Assembly: GCA_964392985.1 (NCBI GenBank)
Contig: CAYMSF010000017.1
Span: 6,551 to 70,550, forward strand
Origin: CAYMSF01 sp964392985
GTDB lineage: Bacteria; Verrucomicrobiota; Lentisphaeria; Victivallales; Victivallaceae
Direction of reading: 5' to 3'
DNA: 64,000 nucleotides
Part shown: positions 35,175 through 44,458 of the stretch, in pieces
How positions within the stretch are numbered: position 1 is the stretch's first letter
Layout: the number at the start of each line of letters is the position of its first letter
Translations under genes and position numbers: made by a program
The notes under the pieces: generated by a model
The model's input: only the letters and a program-made list of their open reading frames with translations
Databases searched by the model: none
Told to the model about the DNA's origin: nothing

Positions 35175-36902
35175 TTATGGTTTATTACGTTCAGTTACCA
35201 CGGGTTCGGCAACCGGTGTTTCTCCGTCAGTGTCGCGTTCAAGTTGTGCATCATAAAACAACTGTTTTTCCGGGAGCTTAAATTCCTTGAGCGTTGCCGG
35301 TTCAAGACCGGTGGCAACGACCAGTTTGTTTTTATCTTTCAAGAGCGCCGGTGCGTTAATGTTAATATAATTGATGACAAAAGGATTGCGACAGTTTTTA
35401 AGTTTGCCATTCGCAAACAGGAAGCTGTACGCCTCGGCTTCGCGGTGCAGCAGAATCAATCCATGCGCTTTCATTAAAGCGCTTAAATCCAGCATTAATG
35501 CCCGGTCTTCCACGTTGCTGATTTTTTCAAGCAGTTTGCTGAGGGTGTGTACCGCAAACATCAACCCTTCGCCATGTCCGGCAATGCCGACACAGGAACC
35601 GTAGCAAAACCAGAAGCCGGGTTTCTCTTTTTCTTTTTCCAGGACAGTACGGAAGATATCGCCAGCCCAGGCAAATGGCAGACTGTTCTGGTAAATCAGA
35701 TACCAGTCATTGCCCAAATAGAATGGCAGCGAGTTTTTCTGTAAATCCTGGTCAAATGCGGTGCGGCAACCGGAGGTTATTCCCGCCCTGTATCCGGCAA
35801 TAATCCGTTCAATCGGCGAATCGGCAAGACTGAAACACTCGCCGTCATTGTAATCATACCAGGTGAATTTAACAAACAAATAGAGCCCGGTCTGACGGTC
35901 AAGTCCTTCAATTTTTGCGAGAGCGTTAGCATCGCCGTTTTTTCTGGCAAGTTCATACAGCACCATGGCTTTGGTCTGACCGTAAGCGGTATTTTTCAGT
36001 AAATATTCAGCCATGCCCAGCATCGCCGGAGAATAATTACGTTCAATGGCTTTGCCGAGCAGGAAGAGTTTAGTTTCCGGGACAGTAGAGATGACGGATA
36101 ATTTAAATTGCGCCGGAGCGTATCCGGCGGCAACAGCCTCCTGGAGTAATACGGTGGCACGGTCAACGTCTTTGGTAATATTTTCGCCGCGTTCCAGATA
36201 TTCCGCAAGTTTATACATCGCGGGTGGGTATTTGTTTTCAACCGCGCGGTTCAACCATTTGATTCCTGCCGACGGATTATTGGCGGCGAAATAAAGTTCT
36301 GCCAGATTATATTGCGCCGCGGGCAGATTTTTATCGGCGGCCGTGAAAAACAACTCTTTCGCTTTTTCCGGATTTGCGGGGATACCCAGACCGGCTAAAG
36401 TCATCTCCCCGAGTTGATTTATCGCCGGAGCATATCCGGCAGTCGCGCCGATGCGGAATAACTTTGACGCCAGCAGATAATTGACAGGAACGTTTTTGCC
36501 GTAACGATACATTTTAGCCAGAGCGAACGCAGAACCGACTTGACCCTCACCGGCCGCCTTCTTCAACGGTTCCAGCGCTTTTTCATAATATCGCACAGCT
36601 TTCTGCCGGTCAGGCGCGGTAATGCTGTAGCCGTTATCGTAAAATTCAGCCAGATAATAGATGGCGACCGGGTTGCCTTCGCCAGCGGCGGCTTTTAACC
36701 ACGGCATGGCATCGTCATAATTTATTTCTGTCGGACCGCCATTGATATACATTGCGCCAGCGCCGGCTTGAAATTCAGGAATGCCCTTTTTGGCGCCATC
36801 GAGGTATCTGTCTTTAATTGATGTCGCGCATCCTGTCAGCAATATTGCCGCAACAGTTACGACACATAATCCTGTATTCCGGGTTATTTTATTCTGCAAC
36901 AT
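35175..36902 (-). CDS. SEL1-repeat lipoprotein
   Basis: The 575-residue protein has a lipobox LLTGC with Cys25, so it is a lipid-anchored envelope protein. Residues about 75-340 consist of SEL1-like helical repeats, for example GSAFALAKMYRYGKNVPVNYLLASKLFRIGA and PAAQYNLAELYFAANNPSAGIKWLNRAVENK. The C-terminal third is not repeat-like and has no motif I recognise (FYLGNDWYLIYQNSLPFAW). SEL1 proteins are protein-binding scaffolds. The gene lies 13 bases upstream of zwf; a functional link is doubtful. Confidence 0.88.
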   Translation of the reverse strand: MLQNKITRNTGLCVVTVAAILLTGCATSIKDRYLDGAKKGIPEFQAGAGAMYINGGPTEINYDDAMPWLKAAAGEGNPVAIYYLAEFYDNGYSITAPDRQKAVRYYEKALEPLKKAAGEGQVGSAFALAKMYRYGKNVPVNYLLASKLFRIGATAGYAPAINQLGEMTLAGLGIPANPEKAKELFFTAADKNLPAAQYNLAELYFAANNPSAGIKWLNRAVENKYPPAMYKLAEYLERGENITKDVDRATVLLQEAVAAGYAPAQFKLSVISTVPETKLFLLGKAIERNYSPAMLGMAEYLLKNTAYGQTKAMVLYELARKNGDANALAKIEGLDRQTGLYLFVKFTWYDYNDGECFSLADSPIERIIAGYRAGITSGCRTAFDQDLQKNSLPFYLGNDWYLIYQNSLPFAWAGDIFRTVLEKEKEKPGFWFCYGSCVGIAGHGEGLMFAVHTLSKLLEKISNVEDRALMLDLSALMKAHGLILLHREAEAYSFLFANGKLKNCRNPFVINYININAPALLKDKNKLVVATGLEPATLKEFKLPEKQLFYDAQLERDTDGETPVAEPVVTERNKP

Positions 36903-37337
36903 AACTTTCTCCTGGTCATCTCTGCAATTCCATTAAATTCATCCGACTGGGGGATTTTACGAATATTACCGATTCAACTATGCTTTCGAACACCTGACGG
37001 TATAAGATAACACTCGCCAAAAATTATTCAAGCCATATCTGTTGCCGGCATTGGTCAGCCTGAAAATATGGAGTGGCAACCGGATAATCCGGCTTGGGGC
37101 AAAAGGTGTAAAAAACAAAGTTTCTTTGCTATTTCTACAGTAACGGGGGTGAAAGAAAGCGAAACACAGGCTATATTAAACAGGTTATCGCGAAATTGCA
37201 CGAACCTTTCGGGAGCATTAATGCCGCGCGGAAGAATAAATATTCACCGCAGAAAATATAGCGGTTATTCCCGGTTTTGCGATGTGGTCGTTAGATTAAT
37301 AATGGATATGTTTATTGATAATTTACGGAGGTAAGTC
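36903..37337. other. intergenic region, no recognised gene
   Basis: This 435-bp gap separates divergent genes, so it should hold two promoters. An 88-codon open frame on the plus strand (37068-37334) has no ribosome binding site, no recognisable similarity and an unusual Arg/Cys-rich product, and I regard it as chance. A short dyad CCGGATAATCCGG is present near 37079. I see no RNA gene. Confidence 0.55.
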
Positions 37338-38459
37338 ATGCAGGTACCGTTGTTGGATTTGAAAGGACAGTTTGCAGGTTTGCGCGATGAGATATTGCGG
37401 GAAATAACTGAAGTTTGCGACAGCCAGATGTTCATTCTGGGCAAAAAAGTTGAAACGCTTGAGAAAGAAATCAATCAGTACTGCGGCACAAATTATTCCT
37501 GCGGCGTGTCATCCGGTTCTGACGCATTGATTATTGCGATGATGGTTGAAGGCATTGGCGCTGGCGATGAAGTTATTACCTCACCGTTTACCTTTTTTGC
37601 GACCGTAGGGGCGATTGCCCGCATCGGCGCAACTCCGGTCTTTGCCGACATTGACCCGGAAACATTTAATCTTGATCCGGCAAAACTTGAAGCAAAAATC
37701 ACTCAGCGGACGAAAGCGGTGATTCCCGTACATTTATTCGGGCAGTGCGCTGATATGGACAAAATTAATGCTATTGCAAAGAAGCATAATCTGATTGTTA
37801 TTGAAGACGCCTGTCAGGCGATTGGCGCTGAATACAAAGGAAAGCGTGCCGGCAGCATGAGCGAATACGGTTGTTTTTCCTTTTTCCCGAGTAAGAATCT
37901 GGGTTGTTTCGGAGATGCCGGAATTTTAACTACAGACACCGCGGAACGTTATGACAAATTGAGAATATTCCGTAATCATGGACAGGGTTCGACCTATATT
38001 CATAAATATATCGGCGGTAATTTCCGGATTGACGCATTGCAGGCGGCGATTCTTTCCATCAAATTGCGCGAACTGGATAAATGGAGTGAAGGACGTCAAC
38101 GCAATGCCGCGATCTATGCCGAACTTTTTGCCGCGTCAAAATTAGCCGGTAAAGTTATTCCCCCGGCAAACGCGAACTATCCGGTGCGTCACATCTATAA
38201 TCAGTATTGTATTCTAGTCAAATCAGGACGGCGCGATGAGCTGAAACAATATTTGCAGAGCAACGGCGTTGGTTGCAATGTTTATTACCCATTGTGTCTG
38301 CACCAGCAGGAATGTTTTGCCTATCTCGGTGGTAAAACCGGGGATTATCCGGTTAGCGAGCGGACTGCCGGGGAAATCCTTGCTCTGCCGATATATCCTG
38401 AGTTGCAAAGAGAACAGTTGGAATATGTTGTTGCGACAATTGAAAAAGGCTTGTGCTGA
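37338..38459 (+). CDS. DegT/DnrJ/EryC1/StrS family aminotransferase
   Basis: A 373-residue PLP-dependent sugar aminotransferase. Landmarks are the opening QVPLLDLKGQF, SCGVSSGSDALIIAM, PVHLFGQCADMDKI, VIEDACQAIGAEYKG and the Schiff-base Lys in FSFFPSKNLGCFGDAG. Such enzymes add an amino group to nucleotide-linked keto sugars for surface polysaccharides. It has a strong GGAGG ribosome binding site and lies 18 bases before an MsbA-like exporter, then murC, suggesting a cell-envelope cluster. Confidence 0.92.
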   Translation: MQVPLLDLKGQFAGLRDEILREITEVCDSQMFILGKKVETLEKEINQYCGTNYSCGVSSGSDALIIAMMVEGIGAGDEVITSPFTFFATVGAIARIGATPVFADIDPETFNLDPAKLEAKITQRTKAVIPVHLFGQCADMDKINAIAKKHNLIVIEDACQAIGAEYKGKRAGSMSEYGCFSFFPSKNLGCFGDAGILTTDTAERYDKLRIFRNHGQGSTYIHKYIGGNFRIDALQAAILSIKLRELDKWSEGRQRNAAIYAELFAASKLAGKVIPPANANYPVRHIYNQYCILVKSGRRDELKQYLQSNGVGCNVYYPLCLHQQECFAYLGGKTGDYPVSERTAGEILALPIYPELQREQLEYVVATIEKGLC

Positions 38460-38477
38460 AAGTAATCAGGATGATTT

Positions 38478-40514
38478 ATGAGTAGACGAAGTGAAAATGA
38501 AAAAGAATTCAAGTCCCAGAGTTACTGGCGGCTGTTGAGTTATACCAAACCGTACTGGATCCGTCTGACCATAGGACTGTTTTTCGGTGTTATCGTCGGC
38601 GGTTCATTGCTGGGCAGTTTTCTAGTAATTCCGGAATTGATGACGGCCGTGGATTCCTCCGGCATGGGCGGAGAAAAAAGGATCAGCGTTACCGCGGAAC
38701 GGATTGCGAAAGCGTATCGTTCTGATAAAATGACTGAACAGGAAAAAATGCGGGCAGTGGAGGAAATACTTCATCCTTCCGACCGTGATCCGAAACTTAC
38801 TAAGTCATTAAACAAGGTTCAGGAGATAACGGCATGGTTGCATCTGCCGGTTTCCGTCACCAAAAATGAAATTTCATTGACCTGGCCTGTAACCATCGGC
38901 ATGCCTGTTACCGATGATACCGGCAGAATGTCGTGGCAGTTTTTCTCAATATATGTGGTGTTGTTTATTTTCGGCTGGACAATGAAAAATCTGGCAGATT
39001 ACATCAACCATTATTATATGCGCTGGGTCGGTTCCAAAGTCGTTACCGATATGCGGAATGAAATTTTCAAAAATTTACTCGGTCAATCGCTGAAGTTCTA
39101 CGGAAAAATGGATGTAGGTCATTTAATCAGCCGTTGTACTAATGATACGGCGGCAATTGAGTCTTCAGTTTCAAATGTTATTGCCGATGCTACCCGGTGT
39201 CCGTTGGAAATTCTCGCCTGTGCTGCGGCAATTATTATTGCCAGTGTTCAATATCAAAATTACGGGTTGTTGATTATTCTGTTTGTCGGTATGCCGTTGT
39301 GCGTCCTGCCGGTAATTATTCTGGGACGGATGATCCGTAAAATTTACAAGGGCTCTTTTGCCAAAATTGCCGAAGTAACCTCACGTATGCATGAGGTATT
39401 TACCGGCATTCTCGTCGTCAAAGCCTATAATACCGAGGCGAGAGAGGAAAATGTGTTCCGTGCGACCAACCGCAAATATTTCCGGATTGTAATACATGCG
39501 CTGAAATTGCAGTTGCTCATGGCGCCGCTGATGGAAGTCGTGGCAGTAGCAGCTACATTAGTCTTTCTCGTTTATTCTTACAGCCGCTTTGTAACCATGA
39601 CTGAACTGGCGACATTGCTGGTTCCGGCATTTATGGCATATCGTCCGATCAAAAGCCTGGCGAAGGTTGCGACATATATTCAACGCAGCATGGCGGCGGC
39701 AGATCGCTATTTCGCCCTTATCGATGTAGATACCAGCATTAAGGAAAAACCGGATGCAATTGAGTTGAAGGAATTCAAAGAAGAAATATCATTCAATGAT
39801 GTTGTTTTTTCATACGATGGCGACCGCAAAATTCTCAATGGCATCAACTTTAAGATTAAAAAAGGCAGTGTCGTGGCGGTTGTCGGAGAAACCGGTTCCG
39901 GCAAAACTACCATTGCCAATTTGATTGCCAGATTTTATGACGTTGACAGCGGCAGTGTCAGTATCGATGGACATGACGTGAAAGATATGAAAATATCCTC
40001 AATACGCCGACATATCGGCATTGTCTCTCAGGATGCCATATTATTTAACGACACCATTGCCAATAATATTGCCTATGGCTGTCCTGATGCCACCCGTGAG
40101 GAGATTATTGAGGCGGCAATTCAGGCCAACGCGCATCAGTTTATCGTTGACGGCCGTCATCCTGAAGGTTATGATACTGAAGTTGGCGAGAAAGGATTCA
40201 AGCTTAGCGGTGGCGAAAAACAACGTGTAGCGATTGCCCGTGCAATCATGAAAAATCCACCGATTCTTATTCTTGACGAAGCAACGAGTGCTTTGGATAC
40301 CGTTACCGAGCGCCTGGTACAGGAAGCATTGAACCGGGTGATGTCCAATAGAACAGTATTTGCGATTGCGCATCGCCTCAGCACGATTCAACACGCCAAT
40401 ATGATTATTGTTCTTAAACAGGGCAAGATTGTTGAAAGCGGTACGCATGCGGAATTACTCGCTCATGGCGGTCTTTATAAAAAATTACACGATACCCAAT
40501 TCGGCAGGTCTTGA
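38478..40514 (+). CDS. MsbA-like ABC exporter (fused membrane and ATPase domains)
   Basis: The 678-residue half transporter has an N-terminal membrane domain (about 1-400) and a C-terminal ATPase with Walker A GETGSGKTT, Q-loop GIVSQDAILF, signature LSGGEKQRVAIARA and Walker B ILILDEATSALD. The layout is that of lipid-A/lipid flippases. Between the first and second helices (residues about 50-155) lies an extra hydrophilic insertion of about 100 residues with a helical, charged part and a beta-like part, which is absent in E. coli MsbA. The neighbouring aminotransferase and murC fit an envelope role. The cargo is not known. Confidence 0.9.
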   Translation: MSRRSENEKEFKSQSYWRLLSYTKPYWIRLTIGLFFGVIVGGSLLGSFLVIPELMTAVDSSGMGGEKRISVTAERIAKAYRSDKMTEQEKMRAVEEILHPSDRDPKLTKSLNKVQEITAWLHLPVSVTKNEISLTWPVTIGMPVTDDTGRMSWQFFSIYVVLFIFGWTMKNLADYINHYYMRWVGSKVVTDMRNEIFKNLLGQSLKFYGKMDVGHLISRCTNDTAAIESSVSNVIADATRCPLEILACAAAIIIASVQYQNYGLLIILFVGMPLCVLPVIILGRMIRKIYKGSFAKIAEVTSRMHEVFTGILVVKAYNTEAREENVFRATNRKYFRIVIHALKLQLLMAPLMEVVAVAATLVFLVYSYSRFVTMTELATLLVPAFMAYRPIKSLAKVATYIQRSMAAADRYFALIDVDTSIKEKPDAIELKEFKEEISFNDVVFSYDGDRKILNGINFKIKKGSVVAVVGETGSGKTTIANLIARFYDVDSGSVSIDGHDVKDMKISSIRRHIGIVSQDAILFNDTIANNIAYGCPDATREEIIEAAIQANAHQFIVDGRHPEGYDTEVGEKGFKLSGGEKQRVAIARAIMKNPPILILDEATSALDTVTERLVQEALNRVMSNRTVFAIAHRLSTIQHANMIIVLKQGKIVESGTHAELLAHGGLYKKLHDTQFGRS

Positions 40515-40532
40515 ACGTTTTCCAGGGACATT

Positions 40533-41867
40533 ATGATGGAAATAAGTCAATACAAAGCCGGGACAATTCACTTCATCGGATGCGGCGGCGCCGGTATGTC
40601 GCCACTGGCACATATTCTTCTGGAACGTGGTTATAAAATAACCGGCTCCGACTTGGAACGTAATGAGAAAACTATTAAACTTCAAAGTGCCGGAGCTACT
40701 GTTTTTCAAGGTCACCATCGCAACAATATTCCCACGACCGGTCCGTGTCTGGTAGTTCATTCCTCTGCAGTAAAGAAAGATAATCCGGAAATGCTTCAAG
40801 CGGAGGCATTGGAATATCCAATCGTTCGTCGCGGCGAGATGCTGGCGTTGCTGGCATCAACCTATAAGCGTCCAGTTGCAATCAGCGGTTCTCACGGCAA
40901 AACTTCCATTACCGCTATGTTAGCCCATATTTTGCGGGAATGCGGCAATGACTGCGGTTTCATGATAGGCGGGAAAGTTAATACCGGAGTCAGCGCCGCC
41001 GCCGGAGACGGTGATATATTTGTTACCGAAGCTGACGAAAGCGATGGTTCGCATACGGCCATCAACCCATGGCTGGGGATTGTGCCGAATGTAGAAGATG
41101 ATCATTGCTGGAGTGTAGGCGGTACCGAGCAGCTTTATAATAATTTTCATCAGTTTGCGTTTCAAAGCCGGCATTTGATATATTGTGATCATGAAAATTC
41201 AGACCGGATCTTTGCCTTGCATCCGTCGGCGCAGCGACTCTCTAAATCAGAAATTCTGGAGAATGGTTATTTCCAATTTTTCACCCCGGAAAAATTATCG
41301 GAGTGGCAGGGGTACCAACGGTTGAATGCGGCGTTGGCGGTTGCCGGCGCGGTTAAACTTGGAATAGAACGTCAGGCGGCAGAACAGGCAATTATGACTT
41401 TTGGCGGGGTCGCCCGGCGCATGACCACCCATTTCAGCAGTAATAAACTGGTAATTATTGAAGATTACGCTCACCATCCAACAGAACTGGCGGCGGCGCT
41501 GGATTGTTTGACGCGCCGTTTCCCCGGGCATTATTGCCGGGTGGTTTTTCAACCGCACCGCTATGCGCGGTTGCACCAATATTTTGATGATTTTGCCAGA
41601 ATACTGCGTCAGCCGGATTCTGTTGTGGTTACTCCGGTTTTTGCGGCATGGGTCGAAGCCGGCGATACCGGCAGTGCGGAATTGGCAAAAGCAGTTGGAG
41701 AAAATGCGATATTCAGTGACCAGTCATGGGCGGATATGGCTGAATCACTTCTGTTGAAGCGTGATGAACGTCCGTTGTTGCTGGCAGTTGTCGGCGCCGG
41801 TGACCTGGAACAGCTTATTCCACATCTGCTGTCAAAAGCAGTTCGCGCAACAACCGCAGAGCGTTAA
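40533..41867 (+). CDS. murC: UDP-N-acetylmuramate--L-alanine ligase
   Basis: The 444-residue ligase adds L-alanine to UDP-MurNAc, the first peptide step of peptidoglycan. It starts with the Rossmann block HFIGCGGAGMSPLAHILLERG, has the ATP loop AISGSHGKTSITAMLA, VTEADESDGSH and IVEDYAHHPTELAAAL with the conserved His pair. These fit MurC rather than Mpl, whose N-terminus differs (ICGTFMG). It is isolated from other mur/fts genes but follows the exporter by 18 bases. Its last 53 bases overlap the convergent cinA gene. Confidence 0.93.
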   Translation: MMEISQYKAGTIHFIGCGGAGMSPLAHILLERGYKITGSDLERNEKTIKLQSAGATVFQGHHRNNIPTTGPCLVVHSSAVKKDNPEMLQAEALEYPIVRRGEMLALLASTYKRPVAISGSHGKTSITAMLAHILRECGNDCGFMIGGKVNTGVSAAAGDGDIFVTEADESDGSHTAINPWLGIVPNVEDDHCWSVGGTEQLYNNFHQFAFQSRHLIYCDHENSDRIFALHPSAQRLSKSEILENGYFQFFTPEKLSEWQGYQRLNAALAVAGAVKLGIERQAAEQAIMTFGGVARRMTTHFSSNKLVIIEDYAHHPTELAAALDCLTRRFPGHYCRVVFQPHRYARLHQYFDDFARILRQPDSVVVTPVFAAWVEAGDTGSAELAKAVGENAIFSDQSWADMAESLLLKRDERPLLLAVVGAGDLEQLIPHLLSKAVRATTAER

Positions 41868-43053
41868 CAACGGCCCGGTGACGAACTTCAGCGCGGGAAC
41901 CTTTGAACTGGAATTTTTTGACGAGTCGTCTTTCATTCAGTTCCGCTCCGATATAGACTAAACCAACTGGTTTCTGTTCCGTGCCACCGCCGGGACCGGC
42001 GATTCCTGAAACAGCAATACCGGCATTGGTATGAAATTTTTTACGGACATTTGCAACCATTGCCGTGACACACTCTTCACTGACCGCGCCATGAGAGACA
42101 ATAATATTCTCCGGAACATCAAGTTGCTCAATTTTAACCTGATTGCTGTATGCAACTATTGAACCGGAAAATATCAGGGAGGAGCCCGGCAAATCAGTAA
42201 ATGCCGCCGCAATCATGCCACCGGTGCAGGATTCTGCCGTTGCCAGGGTAAAATTTTGAGATTTCAGCATTTCAAAAACTTCATCAACTAATGACAGTTT
42301 GCGATTGGTGGCAACCGCGGAACCAAATGCGGCAATGGCAATAAGTGTTTTTTCCTGCAATAATGTCAGGTCAGAAGAAGAGAGGAAGGTTTTGACACCT
42401 TCAGTTGAGGCACAATAGGCGGGACTAATTCCCGTACCGGCAATGATTTTTTCAATTTGCTGCTGAACAAACAGCTCTGATGTCCCGATAACCATGAAAT
42501 GTTCGGTATATATTTTCTCTTTTAGAATGTGCAACAAACGTGGCATGACTTCATTGAGAAACATTGGTTCCAGTTCTGCCGGAGGTCCGGGCAATAGTAT
42601 AATGTGCTTTCCGGAGGAATTCAGCTCAGCGTCAATCCACAGCCCGGGAGCAGTGCCATTATGGTTTTCCAATATTACTGCCTTGTCCGGGATTTTTGCC
42701 TGATTGAAAAGTTCACATGGCACGGTACCGCGGTTGAGTGTTTCCCAATGCACCTGGAGTTTTTTATGGTAATCGTAGTTGATTTGCAATGGCAGATTCA
42801 ACGTGGCGCAGACCACTTCGCGGGTGATATCATCACTGGTGGAACCCAGACCGCCGGACATCATAACAACGTCTGAATCAAGCAACATATCGGACAATGC
42901 CTGCCGTATTGTTACCGCGTTATCCGGCACGGTTACTGCCCGGGCGACTTTCATTCCAGACGCGGTTAACATTCTTCCAATGAAGCTCAGATTGGTGTTA
43001 ATGGTTGTCCCTGACAGTAATTCATTGCCAGTATTAATTACAGATATTTTCAT
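41815..43053 (-). CDS. cinA: CinA family nicotinamide mononucleotide amidase/MoCF-domain protein
   Basis: The 412-residue protein has an N-terminal molybdopterin-binding-like (COG1058) domain with NTGNELLSGTTINTN and MMSGGLGSTSDDITRE, and a C-terminal NMN deamidase domain with TAESCTGGMIAAAFTDLPGSS, AYSNQVKIEQL and HGAVSEECVTAMV. CinA recycles pyridine nucleotides. It is the full two-domain form. The 3' 53 bases overlap murC on the other strand. It lies 19 bases after the kinase gene and may be in one operon with it. Confidence 0.93.
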   Translation of the reverse strand: MKISVINTGNELLSGTTINTNLSFIGRMLTASGMKVARAVTVPDNAVTIRQALSDMLLDSDVVMMSGGLGSTSDDITREVVCATLNLPLQINYDYHKKLQVHWETLNRGTVPCELFNQAKIPDKAVILENHNGTAPGLWIDAELNSSGKHIILLPGPPAELEPMFLNEVMPRLLHILKEKIYTEHFMVIGTSELFVQQQIEKIIAGTGISPAYCASTEGVKTFLSSSDLTLLQEKTLIAIAAFGSAVATNRKLSLVDEVFEMLKSQNFTLATAESCTGGMIAAAFTDLPGSSLIFSGSIVAYSNQVKIEQLDVPENIIVSHGAVSEECVTAMVANVRKKFHTNAGIAVSGIAGPGGGTEQKPVGLVYIGAELNERRLVKKFQFKGSRAEVRHRAVVNALRLLRELLLTADVE

Positions 43054-43072
43054 GATGATCTCCCGGCAAAAA

Positions 43073-44341
43073 CTATAAAATCAAACGGTCGTCAAGATAC
43101 AAAAACACGAGCCAGAGACATAAACCCAGTAGTGTCGCAAGCGTAATCAGAAATAACGATGCCAGCCAGTTACGGTTGATAAATAAATAGGTCTTTTTAA
43201 TTGAACTCGCATCCTCGGCTTTAGGAGCGTAACCAGCAAGGAAAGCAAAAATATCTTCACGCAATTCATTTACGCTTTGATAGCGGTCTGCAGATTCTCG
43301 ACTCATCGCCTTGAGCATTACCGCTTCCAGCGCGGCCGGAATCGACCGGCGCATAGTTTCAGAATGTTTCGGGAATTCAATATTGCCATAAATTGTTTCC
43401 ATCAATATATCTTTGACCGGTTTGCCGGCCATTGGACTTTCGAATGAGAGAATGGCATATAGAATTGCACCGAGGGCATAAATATCGCTACGTTCATCCT
43501 TCAGTTTGTTCTGTCCCGCCGCCTGTTCCGGTGCCATGTAGCCTGGCGTTCCTTTGGTTATGCCGTCAATAGTATATCGCTGCAATGATTTACGTTGCGG
43601 CAAAGAGTCGAAGTCATCTTCTGTCTCCGTCTGCTCCTGATCGGGTTCTCCGATAAAACGCGCCAGACCCCAGTCCAGAATCAATACTTCACCGAAGTCG
43701 CCGACGTGGATGTTATCCGGTTTTAAATCCAGATGAATCACCTGCTTGGAGTGGGCAAATTCGATACCATTGCAGATTTTTACAAAGATACGGAGAAGCC
43801 TCGTCAAATCATATTCTTTCAATGTCCGATAGTCGTCTTCCCGCATTTTCCGGATAATATCAGAAAGATTCTGACCCCGCAGTAATTTCATCGTGAAATA
43901 TGGCGAACCGGAAGTATCAACCCCGATATCATGGACAGGGACAATGTTCGGATGTTCCAATCTGGCGGTGATTCTTGCTTCCTGAATGAAACGGTTGATG
44001 TCGGACTGCGGACGGTCTTCGGCGTCGGGGATTATGGCCATGGCGATGTGGCGGGTGGTGTCCTTGTCTTTGACCTGCATCACGGCCTTCATACCGCCAA
44101 AACCGACACTGCGGACAAACTTGTATTTCCCGGAAGGTTTGACGGTAAGTTGACTGATTACGGCATCATCGGCAATCTCAGCCTGGTCATTAATTATGTT
44201 GCCGCCATTTTCACTGGTGGACGGTTCGATTACCAGAGTTTTGGTGGCGGAATCGTCATAGCCGGCCACATCGAGAGTTGCTTCATTGAGCAAATGATCT
44301 TTGAGTTCATCAAGATTGTGTGTCGGTGTCTTATCTGACAT
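43073..44341 (-). CDS. Ser/Thr protein kinase with WNK-like lysine arrangement, C-terminal membrane anchor
   Basis: The 422-residue protein has a 70-residue lead, a kinase domain (about 72-350) and one C-terminal helix (WLASLFLITLATLLGLCLWL). The catalytic loop HLDLKPDN (203-210) and metal Asp in DWG (223-225) are intact, and the C-helix Glu is Glu121. The beta-3 lysine is missing: R-H-I-A-M-A-I-I has Ala102 where planctomycete-type kinases read VAMKVL. In exchange the glycine loop GFGGMKAV (80-87) has Lys85 at the third glycine. This spacing of 17 residues is the one found in WNK kinases (Lys233 and Cys250). It may therefore be an active kinase of atypical type or a pseudokinase. It lies upstream of cinA by 19 bases. 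Confidence 0.88.
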   Translation of the reverse strand: MSDKTPTHNLDELKDHLLNEATLDVAGYDDSATKTLVIEPSTSENGGNIINDQAEIADDAVISQLTVKPSGKYKFVRSVGFGGMKAVMQVKDKDTTRHIAMAIIPDAEDRPQSDINRFIQEARITARLEHPNIVPVHDIGVDTSGSPYFTMKLLRGQNLSDIIRKMREDDYRTLKEYDLTRLLRIFVKICNGIEFAHSKQVIHLDLKPDNIHVGDFGEVLILDWGLARFIGEPDQEQTETEDDFDSLPQRKSLQRYTIDGITKGTPGYMAPEQAAGQNKLKDERSDIYALGAILYAILSFESPMAGKPVKDILMETIYGNIEFPKHSETMRRSIPAALEAVMLKAMSRESADRYQSVNELREDIFAFLAGYAPKAEDASSIKKTYLFINRNWLASLFLITLATLLGLCLWLVFLYLDDRLIL

Positions 44342-44394
44342 ATTAATCCGGTCCTTCCATCACCTTCCGCATAAAATTTTGCGGCAAGTTTGCT

Positions 44395-44440
44395 TTATAA
44401 AAACAATAGCGGACTGACATTCATGAACGCCAGCCCGCTA
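44395..44440 (-). terminator. Rho-independent terminator of tig-clpP-clpX
   Basis: A 32-base hairpin at 44408-44439 pairs without mismatch when T-G wobbles are counted, with arms AGCGGACTGACATT and AACGCCAGCCCGCT read on the plus strand. On the minus strand it is followed by ATTGTTTTTATAA. It lies about 20 bases beyond the clpX stop and before the kinase gene. Confidence 0.8.
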
Positions 44441-44458
44441 CTTTTGATATTTATCAGT

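Noticed and set aside
37068..37334. An 88-codon plus-strand frame in the gap before the aminotransferase gene
   Set aside because: It lacks a ribosome binding site and any family motif, and its end runs into the ribosome binding site of the next gene.
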